Shown here: in pieces, positions 9,949-19,433 of the stretch | Numbering within the stretch: the first letter of the stretch is position 1 | Layout of the letters: each line of letters begins with the position of its first letter | From: Clostridium psychrophilum | Lineage (GTDB): Bacteria > Bacillota > Clostridia > Clostridiales > Clostridiaceae | Assembly (NCBI RefSeq): GCF_018861705.1 | Contig: NZ_JAHLEC010000018.1 | Coordinates: 1 to 54,595 of the forward strand | Length of the DNA: 54,595 nt | Reading direction: 5' to 3' | Translations under genes and position numbers: made by a program | The notes under the pieces: generated by a model | What the model was told of the DNA's origin: nothing | Seen by the model: the letters and a program-made list of their open reading frames with translations, nothing else | Databases searched by the model: none

Positions 9949-11139
9949 TCACCTCTCTCCATCTTTTTGTAGCATATATTTAAGAGCTTTCCACAAATCT
10001 TGTTTTTGCTTTATCTCAACTGAAAGAAAATTTTCATTAAGTACACCCTTAGAAAAAACATCTTTCATAGAAGAAGAATAGTAACTTTTCATAAGCTCAG
10101 CATAACCAAATAAATTACTTACCTCGCATATGTTTTTCGCAGCCTTTATGGCTTTGTCATTGTCTTCTGACCAATTGTCTCCATCACTTACGTAAAAAAC
10201 ATACACATTCCAATTGTCAGGATTATATCTTTTATCAATGATTTCTAAAGCTTTATTTAATCCACTAGATATATACGTACCACCTGATTCAACTTTGTGA
10301 AAAAAATCAACTTCATTTACCTCCTGGGCAACGGTTGTATGTGCAATAAAGCTAACCTCTACATTTGAATATTTTGATTGGATAAATTGAGATAGTACAA
10401 AGAAGAAGGAACGTGCTAAATACTTTTTTGTAGTGTCCATTGATCCCGATACATCCATTACACATAAAATAACTGCGTTTGATTCTCTCTTTAATACTTT
10501 CTTTACTCTATGATATCTTAAATCTTCATTTTTAAATGGCAATTTTTCATTTTTTTCTATTTTCTTAATTTCATTAAGATCCGCTTGTTCTATTAAAGCT
10601 TTGTTTTTCGCTTGTTGCCTTTTAATTTTCTCCGCAACTGTTCTTTTTTTTGCAAGTCGTGGATTAATGCCATGTTTTTGATATCCGGCCCTTTTAATAC
10701 CATTCTCAGTTAAAACTTCAGAAAATTTCTTCTTATCCATATCGGGAAGTTCTAAATCTTCTAATAGGTAATTTAATGCATCCTCGAGTGTTATCTCAGT
10801 TTCGTAGATATCTTCCCCTTCCTTATCTCCTGCTTTAGTTCCACCTTTTCCTTCGCCTTCAGCCTTTTCTTTACCTATAACTTGATCTCTTTTTTCGCTG
10901 CCATCACCGCTTCCTACTCCGCCCTTATTCTTACCGAAAATAAATTCATATTCTTTTAACCCTTTTATTGGTATCTTAATTTTTTTATCCTTACTTTGAC
11001 CTATAATGCTTTCTTCTGACAATATATCTCCCAGGTTTTCTTTAATAGATTTCTCAACAAGCTGGTTATGCCTTCTCCTATCCTCTGAAGCTCTATCATG
11101 CTCTATGGGAGTTACGTTATAGTCCCTAAATATTGCCAT
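9949..11139 (-). CDS. yhbH: sporulation protein YhbH, DUF444 / von Willebrand A-like
   Basis: 396 residues from the ATG at 11139 (GAAGGA eight bases upstream), five bases after the prkA stop. Features in order: an N-terminal basic region ([16 protein letters not shown]), a low-complexity Gly/Lys/Glu linker at about 80-115, a Lys-rich helical region, and a C-terminal vWA-like fold with the MIDAS-type motif [10 protein letters not shown] (about 230), then [10 protein letters not shown] and FYVSDGDNW. This is the DUF444 family that always travels with PrkA and SpoVR and is expressed in sporulating Bacillus under sigma-E. The molecular role is unknown. Confidence 0.93.
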   Translation of the reverse strand: MAIFRDYNVTPIEHDRASEDRRRHNQLVEKSIKENLGDILSEESIIGQSKDKKIKIPIKGLKEYEFIFGKNKGGVGSGDGSEKRDQVIGKEKAEGEGKGGTKAGDKEGEDIYETEITLEDALNYLLEDLELPDMDKKKFSEVLTENGIKRAGYQKHGINPRLAKKRTVAEKIKRQQAKNKALIEQADLNEIKKIEKNEKLPFKNEDLRYHRVKKVLKRESNAVILCVMDVSGSMDTTKKYLARSFFFVLSQFIQSKYSNVEVSFIAHTTVAQEVNEVDFFHKVESGGTYISSGLNKALEIIDKRYNPDNWNVYVFYVSDGDNWSEDNDKAIKAAKNICEVSNLFGYAELMKSYYSSSMKDVFSKGVLNENFLSVEIKQKQDLWKALKYMLQKDGER

Positions 11140-11143
11140 GACT

Positions 11144-13066
11144 CTAGTCCTTCCATAAATTATTGGCTGCATATTTCAGTATTACATCACAACAATGATC
11201 ACAATATCCATTTGCCTTCATTTGCTCAACCATCACGTTATATTTTTCATCTTGATCTTTATCGCGAACCCTAGATCTAGTTATAATTCTTGATAGTTCT
11301 TTTACTGAGCTTGTTAATTTCTTTTCAATTGCTTCCTTTAATGGCTCATAAGAATCATATTTAATTTTTCCACCATTTCTAACCACGTAAAACATGTATG
11401 AAGTTACATCACTTCTGAATCCCTTTGAAGAGCTTTCAGATATTCCGATTTGTTCCTCAATAGACCTCATAAATGGCTCATCTGCTTGAAGTTCCTCACC
11501 AGTAGCTTTGTCTTTTAATTTTGCTTTATTCACAAAGGCTTCTGCATTATCTATATAGTTGTCAAATAAACTTTCTGCTTGTTCCTTATAACTGTGTATA
11601 AAAGCCTTAGTTACTTCTTTCTCCAATATTTTGTTGTATTCCTTTCTAATATTATCTTGAACAAAACCCATATACCTCTTCTTTTCATCTTCAGCTATGT
11701 CCATTTCCCTAACGGATTTAATTATACTTTCCATAATACTTAGTGGATTAATACAATCTGATTCTGAATCCGAGATAGCGTTATCTATTGCTTTTACTAT
11801 AAATCTTGTTGAAATTCCATGCATACCTTCGTCAAGTCCTGCTTCTTCCCTTAATTCACTAATATCTATTTTCTTAGTAGTTCCATTTTCTACTATTTCT
11901 TCGCCATTATAAATTTTCAGCTTTGTTATAGGATCTACCTTATTTGATGGTGTAAACCTTGAAAGCAATGCAAACATCGCAGCCGTTTCGATTGTGTGTG
12001 GTGCTATGTGAGGCTTAAAATTACTCTTTTTAAGTATCTTATCATAAATCTTAATTTCTTCATTTAGCTCAAGGCAATAAGGAACCTCAACCTTTACAAT
12101 TCTATCTAAAATAGCTTCATTTGTATGATCGGACTTAAATCTATTCCACTCTGCTTCATTAGAATGGGCAATAATTATACCATCAAAATAAATCATAGAC
12201 CCCTTGCCTGGGGATGGTATTGATTTTTCTTGAGTTGCAGTTATTATAGTATGAAGATACTCTACATCATTTTTAAATACTTCTATAAATTCTACTAGTC
12301 CACGATTTCCAACATTAAATGCACCATTAAGAGAAAATACCCTTGGGTCATCTTCTGAATACATATCCATTTTAGATATATCAACGGACCCTGTTAAAAT
12401 TGAAGTATCTTGATTGTTAGGATCTACTGGTGGAACAACACCTATACCTTTTCTTGATCTTATTGAAAATGAAGTTGTAGTAACTGGAAAATCTTCATAT
12501 TTTCCACCATATTCATGAATTAACCTATGCTTACATGATGGGCAAAGATCCCCTTCTATTTTTACTCCAAGCATTTCCTCAAAGTCGTCCCGTAGATGCT
12601 TTGGTACCAAATGCAATGGTTCTTCATTCATAGGGCATCCATCTAAAACATATACAGGTTCTGTATTTTCAAAAGCTTTCTTTAGAGCTTCTACAATTGA
12701 TGACTTACCGGCTCCTACAGGTCCTGCTAAATACAATACCTGCCTTGATTCTTCTCCCTTCATCGATGCAGAATAAAAGTAACTTACAAGTTTCATAAGT
12801 ACCTTATCTATTCCAAAAAAATCATTTTTGAAAAATTCATATCTCTTTATAATATCATTACCATATATTTTTCTTATTCTAGGGTTTTCTTCAGGCCTTA
12901 GAATTTCAAAGCCTCCTTTTATTATCATGTCATACATTCTCTTATGAGATAACTTAGCCTTATCAGGATCTGTTTTGATTATATCTAAATATTCTAAAAA
13001 AGTTCCATTAAATTTACTTTTTGCTTTTCCCTCTCTATCCTTTTGTATTATATTTTTAAAATCCAT
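11144..13066 (-). CDS. prkA: PrkA family serine protein kinase / AAA+ protein
   Basis: 640 residues, normal family length. The N-terminal AAA+ PrkA domain has Walker [12 protein letters not shown] at about 113-120, a cysteine pair CPSCKHRL near 176, the AAA-core segments [15 protein letters not shown] and [12 protein letters not shown], and SGHG-like MHGISTRF. The C-terminal PrkA kinase-like region follows at about 400-640. In Bacillus PrkA phosphorylates a 60-kDa protein, and protease activity has also been reported for the family; its role here is inferred as sporulation or stress signalling. The ATG follows TTTAGGAGG. It is the first gene of the prkA-yhbH-spoVR operon, with a candidate sigma-E-type promoter at 13104-13133. 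Confidence 0.94.
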   Translation of the reverse strand: MDFKNIIQKDREGKAKSKFNGTFLEYLDIIKTDPDKAKLSHKRMYDMIIKGGFEILRPEENPRIRKIYGNDIIKRYEFFKNDFFGIDKVLMKLVSYFYSASMKGEESRQVLYLAGPVGAGKSSIVEALKKAFENTEPVYVLDGCPMNEEPLHLVPKHLRDDFEEMLGVKIEGDLCPSCKHRLIHEYGGKYEDFPVTTTSFSIRSRKGIGVVPPVDPNNQDTSILTGSVDISKMDMYSEDDPRVFSLNGAFNVGNRGLVEFIEVFKNDVEYLHTIITATQEKSIPSPGKGSMIYFDGIIIAHSNEAEWNRFKSDHTNEAILDRIVKVEVPYCLELNEEIKIYDKILKKSNFKPHIAPHTIETAAMFALLSRFTPSNKVDPITKLKIYNGEEIVENGTTKKIDISELREEAGLDEGMHGISTRFIVKAIDNAISDSESDCINPLSIMESIIKSVREMDIAEDEKKRYMGFVQDNIRKEYNKILEKEVTKAFIHSYKEQAESLFDNYIDNAEAFVNKAKLKDKATGEELQADEPFMRSIEEQIGISESSSKGFRSDVTSYMFYVVRNGGKIKYDSYEPLKEAIEKKLTSSVKELSRIITRSRVRDKDQDEKYNVMVEQMKANGYCDHCCDVILKYAANNLWKD

Positions 13067-13103
13067 TCAATACCTCCTAAATTACTATTTTTTTATATTA
13101 GTA

Positions 13104-13133
13104 ATTATATGCAACTATAGTCTCTTAACATGA
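13104..13133 (-). promoter_or_regulatory. candidate sigma-E-type promoter of prkA
   Basis: Minus-strand CATATAAT (-10, bases 13104-13111) lies 14 bases from TCATGTTA (-35, bases 13126-13133). This resembles the Bacillus mother-cell sigma-E consensus ATATT-N14-CATACAnT with one mismatch in each box. It would start transcription about 30 bases before prkA. The match is by eye; orthologous operons in Bacillus are sigma-E dependent. Confidence 0.4.
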
Positions 13134-13163
13134 TAAATAATAAAAAAAACTTTGAAAATTTAA

Positions 13164-13218
13164 GAAATACCATTATAAAGTATACGTTTTTCATTTATAT
13201 ACTTTAAAATGGTATTTT
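13164..13218 (-). terminator. long hairpin after the Nudix gene
   Basis: Arms 13164-13184 and 13197-13218 pair over about 20 bases with one mismatch and one bulge around a 12-base loop. It follows the Nudix stop by about 45 bases, and the minus strand downstream is T-rich only after a gap of about a dozen bases. It probably separates the Nudix gene from prkA. Confidence 0.55.
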
Positions 13219-13261
13219 CGCACTGTGATTTCTTTTAAATTAGCCACTGATAATTGAACAC

Positions 13262-13675
13262 TTATTTCGACTTAGCAATAAATTTCCATGCTTGTTCCAA
13301 AACATCCTTGCTGCTTTTATAGCTTAATAATTGTTTTGCAAACTGGAAGCTTGCCCACTTAAAATCATTTAATTCCTCTAATTGAATATGAACAACCTGA
13401 TTTTCCACATTAGCTAAAAAGAATATAACCTCTTTCATAGTTCCTTGTTTTATTGAATATTCTACCGATACCCTAAATCCGTTTATTAGATTAACCTTTA
13501 ACCCGGTTTCTTCAAAAATTTCTCTTATTGCTGTTTCTTCTTCACTTTCATTTATTTCAACATGACCCTTTGGGAAACCCCAATGACCATCATTTTTATC
13601 ACTAATGCTTAAAAACTCTAAATTCTCACCAATTCTTCTATAAATCACAGCCCCACAAGATTTTTCAAGATTCAT
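13262..13675 (-). CDS. Nudix hydrolase
   Basis: 137 residues. The Nudix box GX5EX7REUXEEXGU is complete: GHVEINESEEETAIREIF continuing into EETGL, with FPKG just before it. The opening SCGAVIYRR and the GHWGFPKGH block resemble the bis(5'-nucleosyl)-tetraphosphatase (Ap4A)/MutT-like subgroup. It hydrolyses nucleoside diphosphate-linked compounds; the true substrate is not predictable. The start is taken at the ATG at 13675, after a G-rich leader, rather than the GTG at 13687, which abuts AAGGGG. The leader shares AAGTAAGGGGTG with that of the flavoprotein gene at 1831. Confidence 0.85.
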   Translation of the reverse strand: MNLEKSCGAVIYRRIGENLEFLSISDKNDGHWGFPKGHVEINESEEETAIREIFEETGLKVNLINGFRVSVEYSIKQGTMKEVIFFLANVENQVVHIQLEELNDFKWASFQFAKQLLSYKSSKDVLEQAWKFIAKSK

Positions 13676-13858
13676 AATAGCCCCCACACCCCTTACTTCT
13701 ATTTTTGTGATACACTTAATTGTAAATTATTAATATTAAAAACTACTTTAAATTTATGCTCTATAGCCAAAATTATACTTTATATTTAAAATATTATTAA
13801 ATAAAATTAATTAAAACTACTATTTATTATTAAGTGTCTAATATTTTACTTGCACAAT

Positions 13859-13888
13859 AAAAAACAAGCCCACAAAAATGTGAACTTG
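13859..13888 (-). terminator. intrinsic terminator of the FAD oxidoreductase gene
   Basis: The minus-strand stem CAAGTTCAC/GTGGGCTTG (two G-U pairs, 13865-13873 with 13880-13888) is followed by six T. It starts 7 bases after the stop codon at 13895. Confidence 0.8.
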
Positions 13889-13894
13889 CAAACT

Positions 13895-15112
13895 TTATTT
13901 GTCAAATCTATCAACTTTAAATAGTCTTAAATCTTCACTACGTGTTCCTAAATATAGTTTGCTAAGCATCATTCCACCTAGCATTGAAAACAGGATTCCA
14001 TTAGCTCCATACCCTAAGCAATACCACAACTTATTATTATCTGGATCTTCTCCTAAAAATCCCAAATTATCTTTTGTGGATGCAAACGCACCACAATATT
14101 TATATTCTACTTCTATATTTTTAATGTCCTTAAACATAAATTTTAACCTTTGCTCTAATAAATCATATTTTTCTTTTGCAGCCTTTTCATTAAATATATC
14201 TGGTACAAAACTTATATCTTCCCCACCTATAATTATTCTATTATCCTCAGTAGTTCTATAATAATTATAGGGTAAATTATTATCACGAATAAGTGCCCTT
14301 TTGTACCAACCTGAAAAGTCACTAACAGGTTTTGTTGCCAAATTAAAAGTAGTAGTTTTAGTTCCAAAGTTTCTTTTGCTAAATAATCCTGTATTATACC
14401 CAGTAGCTACTATAACTATTTTCCCCCTTACTTTATAACCAAAAGTAGTATCAACGAGAACCCCACTATTCTCGTAATTCACAGATGTAACCTCTGTGTT
14501 CTCATAAACTCTAGCTCCTTTTTTGATGCTTATATCTATAAGCTCATGAGTATACTTATATGGATCAAATTGTGCTCCACCATTGTTAGAGTATACTCCA
14601 GCTTTTAAATCAAAGCCAAAAGGATTATTAGTATCATCAATAAATTCTACATCAAATCCATTCTCTTTTCTAATTCTATATTCTTCATAAATCTCATTAA
14701 TTTCTAATTTCTTAGAGGTATATAATAATGTATCTCTTTTGGAATAATCACATTTATTTCCATATTCATTCATAATATTATCGATCTCATTTAAAGCTTT
14801 TATTCCCATTTTATAGGACCTTATTACATCTGTTTTAGTTGTAGCTTCCATTAAATCATTCAACTTATCATCTAATTCATACTGAAGTAATGATGTTGTC
14901 AGTCCTGTACTACAATATCCTATTCTATTTTTCTCGAGTATAACACTTTTAATATTGGCTTTTGAAAAGTAATATCCTAAAATACTTCCTGTAACTCCAC
15001 CTCCTACTATTATCACATCAGTTTTTATATTTTCTGTTAAATAATCATACTGTTTTGGTACTTTGTTTGTTTTTGTGAATATAGGTTCCCCTTGTACATA
15101 TTGCAAATTCAT
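13895..15112 (-). CDS. FAD-dependent oxidoreductase, DAO family
   Basis: 405 residues from the ATG at 15112 (AGGTGG seven bases upstream). A Rossmann dinucleotide-binding site lies at the N-terminus: TDVIIVGGGVTGSILGYYF, then an acidic strand end SVILEK. The C-terminal block GAFASTKDNLGFLGEDPDN, followed by YCLGYGANGILFS, is the FAD-contacting end of the D-amino-acid/glycine oxidase (DAO, GlpD/ThiO-like) superfamily. YRTTEDNRIIIGGED is the usual substrate-domain to FAD-domain strand. It lacks the Rieske domain that some related proteins carry. It oxidises an amine or related substrate that cannot be identified here. The gene is monocistronic and divergent from the AlaX-like gene. Confidence 0.8.
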   Translation of the reverse strand: MNLQYVQGEPIFTKTNKVPKQYDYLTENIKTDVIIVGGGVTGSILGYYFSKANIKSVILEKNRIGYCSTGLTTSLLQYELDDKLNDLMEATTKTDVIRSYKMGIKALNEIDNIMNEYGNKCDYSKRDTLLYTSKKLEINEIYEEYRIRKENGFDVEFIDDTNNPFGFDLKAGVYSNNGGAQFDPYKYTHELIDISIKKGARVYENTEVTSVNYENSGVLVDTTFGYKVRGKIVIVATGYNTGLFSKRNFGTKTTTFNLATKPVSDFSGWYKRALIRDNNLPYNYYRTTEDNRIIIGGEDISFVPDIFNEKAAKEKYDLLEQRLKFMFKDIKNIEVEYKYCGAFASTKDNLGFLGEDPDNNKLWYCLGYGANGILFSMLGGMMLSKLYLGTRSEDLRLFKVDRFDK

Positions 15113-15318
15113 CGTATACCACCTAACCAATTATATTTTTTATAAGTTATTAAAATTTACTCTAGTTTAATAATACAATCCATTTATTAACTTTAAATAT
15201 AGTATTTCTTAATTTATGTTTCTATATACATATAATAAATATTAAGATTTAAATATCCTGTTTGTTATTTTGTATACCATAATCTTTTTATGTTACAATA
15301 TAGATTAAAGTGCCTAAA

Positions 15319-15358
15319 AATATAAAATGCAAAGTGAATCTTATTTGTATTTTATATT
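15319..15358 (+). promoter_or_regulatory. leader hairpin upstream of the AlaX-like gene
   Basis: Arms 15319-15333 and 15344-15358 pair over 15 bases with one G-U pair and a 10-base loop, ending 43 bases before the TTG start. A possible promoter (TTGTAT, 18 bases, TACAAT) lies just upstream at about 15270-15300, which would put the hairpin in the mRNA leader. No T run follows, so an attenuator is not demonstrated. Confidence 0.35.
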
Positions 15359-15401
15359 ATCATAGCTGTGTTATATAAATGATAAAAGGAGATGTTTAAG
15401 T

Positions 15402-16619
15402 TTGGAAAAGTTGTACTATGAAGATCAATATAAAACAGAATTCACAGCTGAAATAATAGATGTAATTGAAAAAGAAAACAAATATCATGTTGAATTAAAT
15501 AGAACGTATTTTTATCCAAAGGGTGTTAACCAGCCAAGCGATACGGGACATATAAATGGATCTTTAGTTATAAGCGTATACGAAGAAAACAATAGAATAT
15601 ATCATATATTAGAAGTTAAGCCTTTGAAAATTCATAAGGTCAAGTGTATTATAATCTTTGATTTTCGATATGATTATATGCAGCAACATTTAGGTCAACA
15701 TATACTGTCCTCCTGTATTTCTGATTTATTTAATATAACTACTATTGGTTTTCACCTTGGTTTAACTTCTTCAACTATTGATCTTGCTAAAGGCATTGGT
15801 GCCGAGGAAATTAGAGATTGCGAGAAAAAGGCTAACGATATAGTTAATGAAAACATTAAAGTAGAAGCTCTGTATTTAACAAACTCAGAACTAAAAAAAT
15901 TATCAATAAAAAAGATTTCAGTAAGATCTGGTGAAAAAATTAGGATTATCAAAATTGGTGATATTGATGTTTTTCTATCGCAAGATTTATATCCAGATTC
16001 CACTATTGAAGTTCAACTAATTAAAGTTATAAATTTTAAAAAATATAAAAGTGGGATAAAAATTAAATTTATATGTGGACAAAGAGCGGTTTCTGATTAT
16101 GTTTTAAAATTTGAAGCCATCGAAAAAATATCTAAGCTCTTATCCTGCAATAATAATACACTTATATCAAAAGTAGAACAGCTTTCTAGTGAACTTAATA
16201 AGGCTCTTACAGAAAAGAGTGCATTAAAGGCAGAGGTTGCTACATATGAAGTTCAAAACATGATAAAAGAAGCTGAAAAAATAGATGATGTTAGGATACT
16301 TAAATACATTTATGATAAAATGGACCCTAAATATGCTACCATGTTAGCAACAAAATTAGTATCCTCATCAAAGGTTATAGTTTTATTTGGAATAAAACTT
16401 AAAGATAAAGCAAACCTCCTGTTTATGTGTTCAAAAGATTTAAAAATTATAGGAATGGATTCTCTTTTAAAAGATGCAATAACTCTTATAGATGGCAATG
16501 GCGGTGGAAGCGAATTTTCTGCGCAAGGTGGTGGAAAAAATAATAATAATTTAGATTCTGCGCTAGATTATGCCTTAAGTAAAATTAAAGAAAGTATACT
16601 CCCAAGACCAAAATTTTAG
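15402..16619 (+). CDS. AlaX/AlaRS editing-domain-like protein with DHHA1 domain
   Basis: 405 residues. The N-terminal part matches the AlaRS/ThrRS second additional (editing) domain: YFYPKGVNQPSDTGHI, then MQQHLGQHILSSCI (His pair at about 95 and 99), GFHLGLTSSTIDL. A coiled-coil segment (about 245-290) and a C-terminal DHHA1 domain with GNGGGSEFSAQGGG follow, as in long AlaX proteins that deacylate mischarged Ser- or Gly-tRNA(Ala). Oddity: where family members have the CGGTH-type second half of the zinc site, this protein reads LSQDLYPDS (about 190-198), so the Cys and His ligands are missing. It may be inactive or use a different site. The start is TTG with AAAGGAGAT upstream. It is a single gene. 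Confidence 0.75.
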   Translation: MEKLYYEDQYKTEFTAEIIDVIEKENKYHVELNRTYFYPKGVNQPSDTGHINGSLVISVYEENNRIYHILEVKPLKIHKVKCIIIFDFRYDYMQQHLGQHILSSCISDLFNITTIGFHLGLTSSTIDLAKGIGAEEIRDCEKKANDIVNENIKVEALYLTNSELKKLSIKKISVRSGEKIRIIKIGDIDVFLSQDLYPDSTIEVQLIKVINFKKYKSGIKIKFICGQRAVSDYVLKFEAIEKISKLLSCNNNTLISKVEQLSSELNKALTEKSALKAEVATYEVQNMIKEAEKIDDVRILKYIYDKMDPKYATMLATKLVSSSKVIVLFGIKLKDKANLLFMCSKDLKIIGMDSLLKDAITLIDGNGGGSEFSAQGGGKNNNNLDSALDYALSKIKESILPRPKF

Positions 16620-16653
16620 ATATTAATTTGTATTATAAGTAGATTATTTAGAG

Positions 16654-17988
16654 TTAGTCTTTGATAACAAAGTCTCTAGCTCCATATAATCCTTCAATGT
16701 AGGTTTTACCATCCACTGATAATCCAATGCATAGTGGTGAAACCATTACCTCACGCACTTTATAATATTTTAGACTTCCACCACTACCCTCTTTATAAAA
16801 GCCTGAGAAATCATGAATAATATAATGCTTCCCATTTTCGGCACCTAGATATAACATTCCATGTCCATCCATATATACTGAGGCTCCGGGTCTCAATTTA
16901 TCAAGTATCTTTTTTCGCTCCCCTACTGTCATACTTTCCTTCATTTCATAAAAATTACCCACTGCGAGTTTACCTTGTTGCTCTGCATTCCTAGGTAGTT
17001 TTATATTCATACTTCTATATATATCCATTATAAAACTTGTACAATCTCTTGAGTTAAACATACCTCCCCATCCGTATCTTTCACCTAAAAATTTAAAAGC
17101 ATTAACTAGAATATTTTCTCTAGTATATGGTAAATACCCTACTGATAACTCTTCGTTTCTTGCAATTAATGCTAATTTAAATTTTACTTTACCACTATTA
17201 CTTCTTGTCGGAAGTTTAACTACGTAATTACCTGTAGCATTTTGACCATAAACATCTACTTTTACCTCATTAATATTAGCAAGTGGTATTCTAATACCCA
17301 TATCAAGTTTGACTTCAGATAATTGATTATTTAATGGATTATAACCTGTAAATACTCTTTTCCCTATAGTTACTATGAAATTTTTTGTATTAAGATAATT
17401 GAAAAGTTCTTCTTTTTTAGCTATGGCTACATCTTTTTTAGGTATCCATGCTAAATAATTGTACATCTGAGCTAGATACCATTTGGAATCCTTACTTTCA
17501 AACAAAATGACAAGGGCTTCAACTGGATAGACAGCAGTCTCTTGAAATCTGTCAAACTCATAATTATCACCATTTTTAAATACCCTATCATAGGTCGGAA
17601 ATGTTCTCATCATAGTCTTTCTAACAGTAATCCCATATGTAATACTGTTAATATTTTTTATTCCGCAAATGTTACAATTATCCACTAACTCTTTATAATA
17701 TTTAGGATCTAATAACAACTCATCCTCATTGAACATTTCATATTTTGGTAAAACACTAACGGTGTTTAACTTATTTATTAGTTCTTGTCTACTAAAACAT
17801 TCTTTGTGATTTTCTAATTCCACTATTGGTCCATTCGCTATTACATTACTACTATTGTATATTTCAATATCCTGTTTGCTCATAATAGCACACGTCATAT
17901 TATCAGATTTCATCCAATATTTTGGATAAAGCATTTCTTCCTTTAATTCTGGAATATTCGAATAGAATAGATTATATACCTTACTCAT
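16654..17988 (-). CDS. NlpC/P60 family peptidase with SH3-like domains
   Basis: 444 residues. The N-terminal two-thirds fit the N-terminal stabilising region and two SH3b-type domains found in YkfC/dipeptidyl-peptidase VI-like proteins: TVRKTMMRTFPTYDRVF, then EALVILFESKDSKWYLAQMYNYLAWI. The C-terminal NlpC/P60 domain has FLGERYGWGG, the catalytic Cys in NSRDCTSFIMD (about 315) and the His in DGHGMLYLG (about 375), followed by HYIIHDFSG for the third polar residue. No signal peptide is visible, so a cytosolic role in turnover of cell-wall peptides (gamma-D-Glu-diamino acid cleavage) is inferred. Its ATG overlaps the last 8 bases of the upstream phosphofructokinase gene, indicating coupling. 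Confidence 0.83.
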   Translation of the reverse strand: MSKVYNLFYSNIPELKEEMLYPKYWMKSDNMTCAIMSKQDIEIYNSSNVIANGPIVELENHKECFSRQELINKLNTVSVLPKYEMFNEDELLLDPKYYKELVDNCNICGIKNINSITYGITVRKTMMRTFPTYDRVFKNGDNYEFDRFQETAVYPVEALVILFESKDSKWYLAQMYNYLAWIPKKDVAIAKKEELFNYLNTKNFIVTIGKRVFTGYNPLNNQLSEVKLDMGIRIPLANINEVKVDVYGQNATGNYVVKLPTRSNSGKVKFKLALIARNEELSVGYLPYTRENILVNAFKFLGERYGWGGMFNSRDCTSFIMDIYRSMNIKLPRNAEQQGKLAVGNFYEMKESMTVGERKKILDKLRPGASVYMDGHGMLYLGAENGKHYIIHDFSGFYKEGSGGSLKYYKVREVMVSPLCIGLSVDGKTYIEGLYGARDFVIKD

Positions 17989-19204
17989 TTTTATTTAGAA
18001 TTTTTGGTACTTTAGATGCGCGAAGTCTGTGTGCATAATGCATTTCTGATCCTAATAGTGGCCTAGCATAATTTATAAATGCTTCAGTTACATTATTACA
18101 TGCACTATTAATAAACTCATCTGGCATTACCTTTGTCTTGCCTGCTACAAGCTCAAGTGGTGTAAGTCTATAATCTACTGAATAATGACCAGTTCTATGA
18201 ATAGTAATTGAACCACCAACATTATCCCAAAGTGCATACTGTGCAGCTTTTTCTCCTACTTCGCGAGCTTCATTTCTATCTACATCTGAGACACATCCCA
18301 TAAAACATCTTTGAGGATATCCGAATGTATCAGATCTAACTCTTTTAATATTCAGATGATTTTTAATGTACTTACCTAAAAGATCACCTAATGCTCCCGT
18401 TCCTGAAAGCTGTATATTTCCATGAGCATCTTTTTCTACTCTATCCATAAGACTTGCAATTATTGGTACCCCTTTTTCATCTTGAATCCCTTCTGAAACA
18501 GCTATTACACATCGTCCATATTTATCATAAACGTTTTTTACATCAATTAGAAATTGTTCTATCTTAAAAACTCTTTCAGGTACATATATTAAATGCGGAC
18601 CATCATCTTCATATTTTTTTGCAAGTGCCGCAGCAGCCGTTAAAAAACCTGCATGACGTCCCATTACTACTCCTATATAAATTCCTGGTAACGCTCTATT
18701 ATCAAGATTAGCTCCAATAAATGCATTGGTAATATATTTAGCTGCAGATCCATATCCAGGAGTATGATCATTAATCATAAGATCATTATCTATAGTTTTT
18801 GGTATATGAATTGCACGAAGTTCATAATTTGAAATTATAGCTTGCTGGTTTACTATTCTAACTGCATCTGACGAGTCATTTCCTCCAATATAAAAGAAAT
18901 ATCTTATTTCATGAGCTTTAAGGACTCTAAATATTTCCTTACAATATTGTTCATCTGGCTTATCTCGTGTAGATAAAAGTGCAGATGACGGAGTCATAGC
19001 AACCTGTTCTAAATTATGAGTTGTCTCGCGACTAAGATCATGAAAATTTTCATTAACTATACCATTCACTCCATTTATAGCACCATACACTTTTGTCACC
19101 TGCGCAAATTTTCTTGCCTCGAGTACCGCACCAACTAGTGATTGATTAATAACAGCAGTTGGTCCTCCTCCTTGTGCAATTAAAACTTTACCCTCGATTA
19201 TCAT
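17981..19204 (-). CDS. 6-phosphofructokinase, probably PPi-dependent type
   Basis: 407 residues of the phosphofructokinase fold. AQGGGPTAVINQS binds the phosphoryl donor region. YIGGNDSSDA (about 103-112) replaces the GGDGS of ATP enzymes with an Asp at the position that favours pyrophosphate. IPKTIDND (about 132) carries the Lys typical of PPi enzymes in place of the Gly of ATP enzymes. GVVMGRHAGFLTAAAALA is the sugar-phosphate block and AVSEGI the next. It converts fructose 6-phosphate to the 1,6-bisphosphate, reversibly if PPi-dependent. The Asn in GGND is less usual, so donor choice stays tentative. The next gene, the NlpC/P60 peptidase, overlaps it by 8 bases. Confidence 0.85.
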   Translation of the reverse strand: MIIEGKVLIAQGGGPTAVINQSLVGAVLEARKFAQVTKVYGAINGVNGIVNENFHDLSRETTHNLEQVAMTPSSALLSTRDKPDEQYCKEIFRVLKAHEIRYFFYIGGNDSSDAVRIVNQQAIISNYELRAIHIPKTIDNDLMINDHTPGYGSAAKYITNAFIGANLDNRALPGIYIGVVMGRHAGFLTAAAALAKKYEDDGPHLIYVPERVFKIEQFLIDVKNVYDKYGRCVIAVSEGIQDEKGVPIIASLMDRVEKDAHGNIQLSGTGALGDLLGKYIKNHLNIKRVRSDTFGYPQRCFMGCVSDVDRNEAREVGEKAAQYALWDNVGGSITIHRTGHYSVDYRLTPLELVAGKTKVMPDEFINSACNNVTEAFINYARPLLGSEMHYAHRLRASKVPKILNKNE

Positions 19205-19354
19205 AATTCTCCCCCCTCATATTTAGCTACTACCATTTTAAATTTATTTAACTTAATATTGGTGTTTAATTTAAAAATTATTAGTGAACTTTGCTTGCTA
19301 TAATATATATATTATAGCATATTTGTATTTTATTACATTAATTGTACAAATTTT

Positions 19355-19408
19355 AAAAATGTATGGAGCCTAACAGATTATTAATCATATTAGGCTCCAT
19401 ACATTTTT
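19355..19408. terminator. strong bidirectional terminator between pfk and thiE
   Basis: A perfect 19-bp stem (19355-19373 with 19390-19408) around a 16-base loop. The arms begin with A5 and end with T5, so it can act on both strands. It serves as the terminator of the thi operon, whose last stop is at 19434. Confidence 0.88.
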
Positions 19409-19433
19409 GTTTATTATTTAATTTTCACTATCT

